NCBI GenBank assembly: GCA_937897215.1
Contig: CALCBQ010000060.1
Span: 1 to 9,130, forward strand
Origin: an uncultured Clostridia bacterium
Lineage (GTDB): Bacteria; Bacillota; Clostridia; Oscillospirales; Acutalibacteraceae
Direction: 5' to 3'
Length of the DNA stretch: 9,130 nt
Part shown: in pieces, positions 1-6,410 of the stretch
How positions within the stretch are numbered: position 1 is the first letter of the stretch
Layout of the letters: each line of letters opens with the position of its first letter
Translations under genes and position numbers: made by a program
The notes under the pieces: generated by a model
The model's input: only the letters and a program-made list of their open reading frames with translations
Databases searched by the model: none
Told to the model about the DNA's origin: nothing

Positions 1-1352
1 TGCCCCTTACCTGCAAGCAACACTAAATCGCCTTTTCTCGCCTTTGACAATGCAAATTCAATTGCCTGACGGCGATTTTCAATCACTGCAATACGGGATT
101 TCGCTTTTTCCATTCCACAAAGAATATCATTAATAATCAAAAGCGGATTTTCATTTCTCGGGTTATCGCTTGTAACAACGGCAATATCAGATAAATCCCC
201 CGCTATTCTGCCCATTTCAGCACGCTTGGATTTATCACGGTCGCCACCGCAACCGAACACAGTTATTATTCTGCCCTTTATAAATTCGCGAACACTTTGA
301 AGTATATTATAAAGTCCGTCAGGAGTGTGGGCATAATCAATTATAACAGAAAAGTTTTTTGATGTTTTAATTATTTCTGCCCGCCCCTTAATGAAGTCGA
401 CCGAATTGCAAGCACTAAAAACATCATCATGAGAAAATCCAAGATTGATAAGTGTAGCAACCGCGCACAAAGAGTTATAAACCGTAAATCTGCCAGGTAT
501 TTTTGTAGTAATCCTACCAATGCAATCGATACCCACAAATTCATATCGCACACCATTTTCATTGCATACAACATTTTTTGCGGTATAGTCAGCCTCATTA
601 CTTATTGCGGAAACAGTTTTATATGGACAATCTATTCTGTTTACTATTGATTGTATATTAACATCATCAATATTCATACAAGCAGATTTTGCCATAGAGA
701 ATAAACGAAGTTTTGCATCAATATAATTCTGCATATTTCCGTGATAATCAAGGTGTTCGGGAGTGATATTCGTAAGCACTGCCGTTTCAAAATTTAATCC
801 CCACACTCTTTCCTGATGAAGACCTTGCGATGAAACCTCCATAACGCAGTATTCACAACCGTTATTTACCATTTCTCTCAACATTTTATGCAGTTTCATC
901 GGTTCGGGAGTTGTTAATTCAGAATCAGTTTCTCTGTTTCCGGTTGAAACCTTTACTGTACCGATTATTCCACATTTTTTACCAAGACTTTCAAGCATAT
1001 CTTTGATAAAAAACGATGTTGATGTTTTTCCATTGGTGCCTGTAACACCAATAAGTTTAAGTTTTTTTGCGGGATTACCATAGAAATTTGCCGCTATTTC
1101 AGAATATGCACGCCTTGTGTTTTTGACAATAATCTGATTAGGAATTTTTAAATCCTTTGATGTTACTACGGCTATCGCGCCTTTTTTTACTGCATTTTCC
1201 ACAAGCGAATGGCCATCAACACGGTTGCCGTCAATACAAACATACAAAGCATTTTTTAAGTTATTTTTATCGTTATCCGTTACTCTTTCAACTTCCACAT
1301 CTTCATACACGCTGTGCGTTTCAACATCCTTAAGAAGAGTAGAAAGTTTCAT
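1..1352 (-). CDS. murE: UDP-MurNAc-tripeptide synthetase MurE (meso-DAP-adding type), 3' end beyond window
   Basis: Cytoplasmic Mur ligase that adds the third peptide residue to UDP-MurNAc-L-Ala-D-Glu using ATP. Reading back from the ATG at 1352 gives 450 open codons with no stop before the left edge; the last visible residues are LLAGKG, the usual GKGHE region near the C-terminus, so only a short tail is missing. Visible motifs: P-loop GVTGTNGKT (102-110), TTPEP (147-151), EVSSQGL (172-178, where many homologues have SSHAL), LTNITPEHLDYHG (193-205), lysine 214 in the position of the carbamylated lysine, IDYAHTPDGL (338-347), FGCGGDRDKSKR (366-377) and DNPR (396-399). DNPR is the signature of meso-diaminopimelate-adding MurE. 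The start is 19 bases after the PBP stop and is preceded by TGAGGT at good spacing, so it is probably the fifth visible gene of one operon. The family call is very secure; DAP specificity is inferred from the motif. Confidence 0.95.
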   Translation of the reverse strand, partial: MKLSTLLKDVETHSVYEDVEVERVTDNDKNNLKNALYVCIDGNRVDGHSLVENAVKKGAIAVVTSKDLKIPNQIIVKNTRRAYSEIAANFYGNPAKKLKLIGVTGTNGKTSTSFFIKDMLESLGKKCGIIGTVKVSTGNRETDSELTTPEPMKLHKMLREMVNNGCEYCVMEVSSQGLHQERVWGLNFETAVLTNITPEHLDYHGNMQNYIDAKLRLFSMAKSACMNIDDVNIQSIVNRIDCPYKTVSAISNEADYTAKNVVCNENGVRYEFVGIDCIGRITTKIPGRFTVYNSLCAVATLINLGFSHDDVFSACNSVDFIKGRAEIIKTSKNFSVIIDYAHTPDGLYNILQSVREFIKGRIITVFGCGGDRDKSKRAEMGRIAGDLSDIAVVTSDNPRNENPLLIINDILCGMEKAKSRIAVIENRRQAIEFALSKARKGDLVLLAGKG

Positions 1353-1371
1353 TATTTTACCTCATATTAAA

Positions 1372-3588
1372 TTAGTCCGTTATGTTTTCACTTGAACGGA
1401 AATATACTGTAATTATTGCGCCTGTTTCTGCGGTTGTTTCGGCAGGAATGCTTTGCTTATATGAAAGCACCTGGCCTGCACCTTGAGTTGTACCCGCGAT
1501 TTTAATGTTAAATCCGGCATTTACTGCAAGACGATTTGCTTCAGTTAATGTGAGTCCTGTAAGATTTGGTACTGTTACTGTTTGTTTTTCTGCATTTTCT
1601 TCTGTATAAACAACGATTATACCATTCTTAGGCATTGACTGATTTGCAGATGGCATCTGTGAAACAACTGTTTCGCCGTTACCTACTATTTTCACTGTAA
1701 ATCCGCTTGCTTTTGAACGAACTTTTGAAGCGTCTTCGCCAACAAGATTTGGTGCAGTTGTAGTTGCTTGTGCAAGCTCTTCATCACTATACTGAGGGTC
1801 AATATTGAGGTATGCAAGAATATTTTCAAAAATTCTTCCTGCCACCGGAGCCGCGCCTGAACCACCTGTTGCATAATACAATGGTTCATCAACTGCAATA
1901 AGTACTGCAATCTGTGGGTCATTTGCAGGAGCAAAGCCCGCAAACGACGCAATACACATATCATCTGTATTAAGTTTTTCACTTGTACCTGTTTTACCGG
2001 CTACATGGTAACCAGCAACATAGGCATTTTTAGCAGTACCCCATACCACAACCTGTTCCATAAGGTCGCACATGGTATCGGCAGTTTTCTCAGAAATTAC
2101 TTGTCTTTTTACTGTTGGTTTTGTTTCAGAAATAATGTTTCCGTTTTCGTCCAATACCTTATCAACAATATAAGGTGTCATAAGTTTTCCGCCGTTACCG
2201 AGGGACGCTACCGCAGTAATCATCTGAATTGGTGTTGCCTGGAATGTCTGACCGAATGATGCAGATGAAAGTTCTGCAATACCCATTCTGTCAACTGTGT
2301 AATATGTTTTATTTGCAACAGGAGCCGCCTCTGACGGCAAATCAACGCCTGTTTTTTCTGTAAATCCAAAAGCTTCAAAATATTTTGAAAATGTTTCTTT
2401 ACCTAATTTTTGACCTAATGTAATAAAGTATGTATTACAGGAATTAGGAAGTGCCTCGGCAACAGTCTGCACACCGTGAGCTTTATGGTTGTAACAATGC
2501 TGATAATAGTTTGCAACCTTTATTGAACTTGTGCAATTATATGTACTTGTTGTTGTAATTGCACCTTCTTCAAGTCCTGCTGCAGCAACGAAAAGTTTGA
2601 ATACTGAACCCGGCTCATAAGAGTCGCTTACTACTCGGTTACGCCACTGTGAAAACAAGGCATTGTTCTCCGCTTTGCTTTTTTCTGTTTTATCTTCGAT
2701 TTTTTCTATTTCTTCAAGCACGGAATTTGATGAAATTTTATAAGGAGAATTCAAATCGTAGTCAGGCATTGTTGACATACCAAGAATCGCACCTGTTTTA
2801 ACATCCATTACAATTCCGTAAGCGTATTTTGCCTGTGTTTCTTCAATCGCCTGAGAAAGTTGTTGTTCAAGATAATACTGAATTACTTCATCTATTGTCA
2901 GAACAAGTCCTTTACCCTGCTCTGCATCATAAGTTGTTTCGTAATCATTTGGCATTTCGCCTGCTAATGCATTTTTAGCGGTAATAATTCTACCTGCTTC
3001 GCCAGTAAGTATGTCATTGTATTTAAGTTCAAGACCTGCCCTACCAGAATCGCCTGAACCTGTAAATCCAAGAACAGTTGATGCAAATGAGCCAAGCGGA
3101 TAATAACGCTTTGTATCAGGGTCAATGCCCACAATAAGACCAAGTTTTTCATCACTATGGTCAGAAAGATATTTTCTTAACTCGTCTTTTTTTGCATTAT
3201 CAATCTGACCGATAATTTTTTCGTAACCGCTTTCTTTACGGTTAACTTTTTTCTCAACTGTTTCACGGTCCAACTCAAAAATCTCAACGAAACCATCGAT
3301 TAACAACTTTTTCTGTTCTTCAGTTGAAATTTTTGAAGGATTTATGTAAACGAGCCACGCAGATGCACTTTGTGCGAGAACTTTCATATTCGAATCATAA
3401 ATTGTTCCGCGATTTGCATTAATAACAGTATCACTCAACTGATTCTTCTCGGCTTCAAGTCGATATTTTTCGCCATTGATTATCTGTAACCAGAAAAGAT
3501 TGCCGATAAGAGCAACTAAAAAAAGACAGAAAAACACAAATGCAAATTGTGAGCGAAATTCCATCTTTTTTGTCGGTTTTTTATTCAT
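1372..3588 (-). CDS. Class B penicillin-binding protein with two PASTA domains (SpoVD/FtsI-type transpeptidase)
   Basis: Membrane-anchored D,D-transpeptidase that crosslinks septal peptidoglycan, normally together with a SEDS glycosyltransferase. The 738-residue product has a short basic cytoplasmic tail, one membrane helix (about 13-36), a PBP dimerisation domain (about 57-220, including NANRGTIYD) and the transpeptidase domain (about 255-590). The catalytic motifs are intact: SVFK with nucleophile Ser328, SCN at 383-385 and KTG at 532-534. Two PASTA repeats close the protein (about 610-663 and 669-731). A charged linker (about 284-311) separates the YDLNSPYK strand from SQWRN. The ATG is preceded by AAAGGAG seven bases upstream. 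Its place between an ftsL-like gene and murE fits either FtsI/PBP2B (vegetative division) or SpoVD (spore cortex). The dcw position and two PASTA repeats lean towards division, but sequence alone does not settle it, so no symbol is given. Confidence 0.93.
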   Translation of the reverse strand: MNKKPTKKMEFRSQFAFVFFCLFLVALIGNLFWLQIINGEKYRLEAEKNQLSDTVINANRGTIYDSNMKVLAQSASAWLVYINPSKISTEEQKKLLIDGFVEIFELDRETVEKKVNRKESGYEKIIGQIDNAKKDELRKYLSDHSDEKLGLIVGIDPDTKRYYPLGSFASTVLGFTGSGDSGRAGLELKYNDILTGEAGRIITAKNALAGEMPNDYETTYDAEQGKGLVLTIDEVIQYYLEQQLSQAIEETQAKYAYGIVMDVKTGAILGMSTMPDYDLNSPYKISSNSVLEEIEKIEDKTEKSKAENNALFSQWRNRVVSDSYEPGSVFKLFVAAAGLEEGAITTTSTYNCTSSIKVANYYQHCYNHKAHGVQTVAEALPNSCNTYFITLGQKLGKETFSKYFEAFGFTEKTGVDLPSEAAPVANKTYYTVDRMGIAELSSASFGQTFQATPIQMITAVASLGNGGKLMTPYIVDKVLDENGNIISETKPTVKRQVISEKTADTMCDLMEQVVVWGTAKNAYVAGYHVAGKTGTSEKLNTDDMCIASFAGFAPANDPQIAVLIAVDEPLYYATGGSGAAPVAGRIFENILAYLNIDPQYSDEELAQATTTAPNLVGEDASKVRSKASGFTVKIVGNGETVVSQMPSANQSMPKNGIIVVYTEENAEKQTVTVPNLTGLTLTEANRLAVNAGFNIKIAGTTQGAGQVLSYKQSIPAETTAETGAIITVYFRSSENITD

Positions 3589-3647
3589 TTTTATGCTCCT
3601 TTCGGTTTTTTTTCAAAGAAAATTAATACCTCATACAATAAAACAAC

Positions 3648-3671
3648 GAGAGTTAAGAATTCTCAACTCTC
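3648..3671 (-). terminator. Intra-operon hairpin with U-rich tail between ftsL-like and PBP genes
   Basis: In minus-strand RNA the 24 bases form a continuous 10-bp stem (GAGAGTTGAG with CTTAACTCTC, one G-U pair) closed by an AATT loop and followed by GTTGTTTTATTG. In plus-strand RNA the same site has an A-C mismatch, so the fold favours the minus transcript. It starts 18 bases after the ftsL-like stop. The tail is interrupted, which suggests a leaky terminator, attenuator or processing site rather than a full stop. Confidence 0.5.
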
Positions 3672-3689
3672 TTTGCTTAGTTAAATATA

Positions 3690-4208
3690 TTATTTGTCTG
3701 TTTCATTTATTACATTGGTGTTTTGTGCCTGTTTGCCATTCGCAACAACCACGCTATCGTTTGACGATAAGTCAACATACACTACCTGATAATCTTGAAT
3801 CTTTACCATTCCAAGAACATTAGCAGCGTAATCTTCAACTTTATTAATGGAGACCATCGAACTGAGTTGATTGTCAAGTTTTATAGTATCACTTTGTGCA
3901 AGTGTTATTGATTTTTCGATTGAACTTATTTCACGATTGATTTCATCAAGTTGAACACGGCTGTAAATAACCACAAACATAAACGCAAGTATAAGAGCGG
4001 AAATCACAAAAATTTTCAACGCTTGTTTTGCCCCTGCCTGACTTTCCTCAAGCAATGCTTTTGCGGTCATTCTTGGCTTTTCAAGAACTTTGAGTTGTGG
4101 TCTTTTTTGCGGTGCAGGCTTCATTTTAGGCGCAGCGTTGCTGTTCGTAACCACTCTTGGCTCAAACTGTTCAATATTATATGACTTGTAAGCGTTATAC
4201 TGTGCCAT
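3690..4208 (-). CDS. ftsL: FtsL/DivIC-like septum protein (bitopic, coiled coil)
   Basis: Small single-pass membrane protein of the division complex, expected to join FtsB/DivIC and activate the FtsW-PBP pair at the septum. The 172-residue product has an N-terminal cytoplasmic stretch rich in Pro and Lys (about 20-62), one hydrophobic helix (about 64-82), then a short extracellular coiled-coil-like segment (about 84-122, charged and hydrophobic residues alternating) and a hydrophilic tail. FtsL sequences diverge strongly, so the call rests on topology plus position: it lies between rsmH and the class B PBP gene, exactly where ftsL sits in Firmicute dcw clusters. The ATG at 4208 has AAAGGAAG six bases upstream and follows rsmH by 41 bases. 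The N-terminus (MAQYNAYKSYNIEQFEP) resembles what I recall of clostridial versions. Confidence 0.8.
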   Translation of the reverse strand: MAQYNAYKSYNIEQFEPRVVTNSNAAPKMKPAPQKRPQLKVLEKPRMTAKALLEESQAGAKQALKIFVISALILAFMFVVIYSRVQLDEINREISSIEKSITLAQSDTIKLDNQLSSMVSINKVEDYAANVLGMVKIQDYQVVYVDLSSNDSVVVANGKQAQNTNVINETDK

Positions 4209-4249
4209 ATTTTTCTTCCTTTCACTTTAACTTCCACAAATTATTAAAT

Positions 4250-5164
4250 CTATTTTAATCGTTCAATAGTACGAAGTTTTGCACTTCTACTTCTGTTATT
4301 CATATCCAACTCTGATTGCTTTGCAGAAACACCTTTATTAATCAGTTTACCTTCCGGTGTTTTTCCGCACACACAAACAGGAAAGTCTTTAGGGCAAGTG
4401 CACCCTATTGTAAACTCACGAAACTTTTCTTTAACTGTTCTGTCTTCAAGAGAATGGAATGTGATTATTGAAAGTCTGCCACCCACTTTAAGACTATGGA
4501 ACATATCATCAACGGCTTGTGCAAGAGTTGAGAGTTCATCATTAACTTCAATTCTTATTGCCTGAAAAGTTTTTCTTGCAGGATGACCATCTCGACGATA
4601 CTTTGCCGGAACGGAATCTTTGATAATCTCTGCAAGTTCCAATGTAGTTTCTATATTTTTTTGATTTCTTGCTTTAACAATGTTTTTTGCGATGTTTCTT
4701 GCAAATTTTTCTTCGCCATAACGGTTGATTATGTTCACAAGTTCATATTCGGTATATCCATTCACAACATCATAAGCACTTTTGCCTGATTTACTCATCC
4801 TCATATCAAGTGGTGCATCGTGATGAAATGAAAAACCTCTTTCAGCAGTATCAAGTTGAAACGAACTAACGCCTAAATCTGCAAGAATTCCATCGGCTTG
4901 TCTGCCATTTAATATACATTTTATATTATTAAAATTATCGTTGACTATTTCTACCTGATGTGCAGAGCCTATTCGCTCTGTTATTACCTGAATGGCGTCG
5001 GGGTCACGGTCAATAGCAACAAGAACACCGTCCGGGATGCGTTCAAGGATTGCTTTGGAATGCCCCGCTCCGCCACAGGTACAGTCAACATACAAACCTT
5101 CTTTTTTAATATCGAGCGACTCGATTGTTTCATCAAATAAAACTGAAATGTGAGAAAACTCCAT
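4250..5164 (-). CDS. rsmH: 16S rRNA (cytosine(1402)-N(4))-methyltransferase RsmH
   Basis: SAM-dependent enzyme that N4-methylates C1402 in the ribosomal P site; also known as MraW. The 304-residue product shows the family landmarks in order: HISVLFDE (5-12), the SAM loop VDCTCGGAGHS (26-36), acidic IDRDPDA (51-57), ADLGVSSFQLD (95-105), RGFSFHHDAPLDMRM (109-123), FQAIRIEVNDEL (200-211), ITFHSLEDR (234-242), the cysteine cluster CTCPKDFPVCVCGK (255-268) and terminal RSRSAKLR (291-298). An in-frame TTG at 5176 would add four residues and overlap mraZ, but HISVLF normally lies at the very N-terminus. The ATG at 5164 follows the mraZ stop by five bases with no clear Shine-Dalgarno, so its translation is probably coupled to mraZ. 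Confidence 0.96.
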   Translation of the reverse strand: MEFSHISVLFDETIESLDIKKEGLYVDCTCGGAGHSKAILERIPDGVLVAIDRDPDAIQVITERIGSAHQVEIVNDNFNNIKCILNGRQADGILADLGVSSFQLDTAERGFSFHHDAPLDMRMSKSGKSAYDVVNGYTEYELVNIINRYGEEKFARNIAKNIVKARNQKNIETTLELAEIIKDSVPAKYRRDGHPARKTFQAIRIEVNDELSTLAQAVDDMFHSLKVGGRLSIITFHSLEDRTVKEKFREFTIGCTCPKDFPVCVCGKTPEGKLINKGVSAKQSELDMNNRSRSAKLRTIERLK

Positions 5165-5169
5165 ATCAC

Positions 5170-5577
5170 TTACCAACCAACATTTACTGAATAATCAACT
5201 GCATTTTCCATATTAGTTTCAGTAACCTTGAATTTTTCAAGAGGCATAAGCGCTGCTCTGCCACCTGCACCTACAACCGCAGCTTCTTTTGAAAGCCCAG
5301 CGTGATTTACATGACGAGCATCAAGAGTAATACGACCTTGATTATCAACTGCATGTTCACTGACACTGCTAAAAAATGCCATCTGTTTATTAAGGTCAGT
5401 AACCTGTTCTCTGTAATTTTCAGAAATTTCTAAAAACTTGTTTTCAGGATAAATAAACAATGTTTTTTCAGGACCCGGCAAAACATAAAACCTTTCGCCA
5501 AGCAAATCACGGAAACGAGAAGGAATAAACAAACGATTTTTAGCATCAAGATTATGATAATAGTTATGCACAAACAT
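5170..5577 (-). CDS. mraZ: Division/cell wall cluster transcriptional regulator MraZ
   Basis: DNA-binding protein that in studied bacteria binds repeats just upstream of its own gene and controls the dcw operon. The 135-residue product carries two tandem SpoVT/AbrB-like half-domains: NLDAKNRLFIPSRFR (9-23) and VDNQGRITLDARHV (77-90), each with the D-x-x-[GN]-R core. The first core has Asn where Gly is more usual. I start it at the ATG of MFVHNYYHNLDAK because family members begin at this point. An ATG four codons upstream (5589) almost touches the GAAAGG ribosome site, and the reading frame's further extension to 5721 crosses the promoter, so both are unlikely. It is the first gene of the cluster, with its own promoter about 90 bases upstream. 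Confidence 0.93.
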   Translation of the reverse strand: MFVHNYYHNLDAKNRLFIPSRFRDLLGERFYVLPGPEKTLFIYPENKFLEISENYREQVTDLNKQMAFFSSVSEHAVDNQGRITLDARHVNHAGLSKEAAVVGAGGRAALMPLEKFKVTETNMENAVDYSVNVGW

Positions 5578-5589
5578 TGTTTTATTCAT

Positions 5590-5596
5590 CCCTTTC
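5590..5596 (-). promoter_or_regulatory. Ribosome binding site deciding the mraZ start
   Basis: GAAAGGG lies 12 bases before the ATG at 5577 but directly abuts the ATG at 5589. Because GAAAGG pairs with the distal part of the anti-Shine-Dalgarno, the longer spacing is workable, while the abutting ATG is not. Confidence 0.5.
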
Positions 5597-5659
5597 GTAG
5601 TTAATTTTTGTATATTTACCCTTTTTAATGTATTTCGGGTGTATTTCTCCCCCACCAAT
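5597..5659 (-). promoter_or_regulatory. mraZ leader with short direct repeats; possible MraZ operator
   Basis: The untranslated leader contains GGTGGGGG (5649-5656) and two direct copies of GAAATACA (5640-5647 and 5629-5636) spaced 11 bases apart, then AAAAAGGG. Known MraZ operators are short G-rich repeats with roughly helical spacing at this place. The match to a known box is weak, so the operator role is a guess from position and periodicity. Confidence 0.3.
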
Positions 5660-5665
5660 GCATTT

Positions 5666-5694
5666 ATTATACAATAAGAGAACAAAAAAATCAA
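5666..5694 (-). promoter_or_regulatory. Sigma-A-type promoter of mraZ and the dcw cluster
   Basis: On the minus strand TTGATT (5689-5694) and a perfect TATAAT (5666-5671) are separated by 17 bases. Transcription would begin near 5659, giving a leader of about 80 bases before the mraZ ATG. Surrounding DNA is very AT-rich, with T-runs between the boxes. Confidence 0.75.
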
Positions 5695-5776
5695 TAAAAA
5701 CATAAAAATAATTTTGTGCATTTTTCTACAAAATTTAAGTTTTTAATTTGTTGAACTTGCACAATACTATTTATGA

Positions 5777-5807
5777 GCAAAATTAACGGCAAGAGCAAGC
5801 CCTCGCC
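5777..5807 (-). repeat. Degenerate palindromic repeat (element A), possible second terminator
   Basis: In minus RNA GGCGAGGG and CTCTTGCC form an 8-bp stem (two G-U pairs) around a CTTG loop (5788-5807), followed by GTTAATTTTGC. In plus RNA the two wobbles become A-C mismatches. The 14-base GCAAAATTAACGGC (5777-5790) is repeated exactly at 8542-8555, in the repeat behind the nitroreductase gene, so this looks like a dispersed family member. Confidence 0.6.
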
Positions 5808-5821
5808 CTACTTTTCTCAAT

Positions 5822-5858
5822 AAAAAATACACCCTATTCCTTGTGGAATAAGGTGTAT
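5822..5858 (-). terminator. Rho-independent terminator of the pncB-ppa operon
   Basis: The site starts 21 bases after the ppa stop. In minus RNA 5845-5858 pairs with 5827-5840 over 14 bp (one G-U), with a four-base ACAA loop, and is followed directly by a U run (5822-5827, partly shared with the stem) and then AUUG. In plus RNA the G-U becomes a C-A mismatch, supporting use on the minus strand. Confidence 0.88.
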
Positions 5859-5879
5859 ATGACGGTTTGTGTTTAGTTT

Positions 5880-6410
5880 TTATTTCCCGAACTTCTTTCT
5901 GTAACCCTCGATAGCATCGTCGATAATATCAATTGCTGCGAGAACGCCTTTTGCCTCATCAATTGCAGTATCTTTATTCTCAAGCATTTTATAAACCTTG
6001 AAGAAATGAATCATTTCGTCAAAAATGTGCTTTGGAAGTTGGCTGATATCTTTATACTCATTATAAGTAGGGTCGCCAAATGGGATTGCGATAATCTTAT
6101 CATCAGCATGACCGCCATCAACCATAGAAATTACGCCGATTGGATAGCAACGAACAAGCGCCATTGGTTCAATCTGCTCTGAGCAAAGCACAAGTACATC
6201 AAGAGGGTCGTTATCATCTGCATAAGTTTTTGGAATAAAGCCATAGTTTGCTGGGTAGTGAGTTGATGTATGAAGAACACGGTCAAGTTTTAAAAGACCT
6301 GTTTCTTTATCAAGCTCATATTTCATTTTACTGCCCTTTGAAATTTCAATAACTGCTTCAAAATCTTTTCTTGTAATTCTTTTACTGTCAATGTCGTGCC
6401 AAATATTCAT
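5880..6410 (-). CDS. ppa: Inorganic pyrophosphatase, family I
   Basis: Soluble Mg-dependent enzyme that hydrolyses pyrophosphate to two phosphates and so pulls PPi-releasing syntheses forward. The 176 residues match the usual bacterial family I length. Visible landmarks: ISKGSKMKYELDK (23-35), HYPANYGFIPKTYADD (51-66) and the family signature DNDPLDV (66-72) with metal-binding aspartates; then VISMVDGGHADDKIIA further on. The ATG shares its A with the last base of the pncB stop (TAATG), and its AAAGGAG ribosome site lies inside the pncB coding end, so translation of the two is likely coupled. A strong terminator follows. The pairing makes sense because PncB produces PPi, but Ppa also serves nucleic acid and cell wall precursor synthesis generally. 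Confidence 0.96.
   Translation of the reverse strand: MNIWHDIDSKRITRKDFEAVIEISKGSKMKYELDKETGLLKLDRVLHTSTHYPANYGFIPKTYADDNDPLDVLVLCSEQIEPMALVRCYPIGVISMVDGGHADDKIIAIPFGDPTYNEYKDISQLPKHIFDEMIHFFKVYKMLENKDTAIDEAKGVLAAIDIIDDAIEGYRKKFGK

Noticed and set aside
284..311. Charged insertion in the PBP (protein residues 284-311) as a novel domain
   Set aside because: It is a short linker before the catalytic SVFK region; I recall similar linkers in clostridial relatives, and it has no motif.
371..650. Open frames on both strands (minus 371-598, plus 429-650)
   Set aside because: Both lie inside murE in other frames; murE reads through the whole region with full family motifs.
1692..3155. Open frames at 1692-1982, 2005-2259 and 2964-3155
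   Set aside because: Shadows of the PBP gene with low-complexity composition and no ribosome sites.
3589..3689. Sporulation promoter (sigma-E type) before the PBP gene to support SpoVD
   Set aside because: I could not find well-spaced -35 and -10 boxes on the minus strand in this gap.
3476..4184. Plus-strand open frames at 3476-3823 and 3951-4184
   Set aside because: Antisense to the PBP and ftsL-like genes; no domain, start signal or promoter.
4583..5169. Open frames at 4583-4789, 4958-5140 and minus 4984-5169
   Set aside because: Overlap rsmH entirely, which has all family motifs in its own frame.
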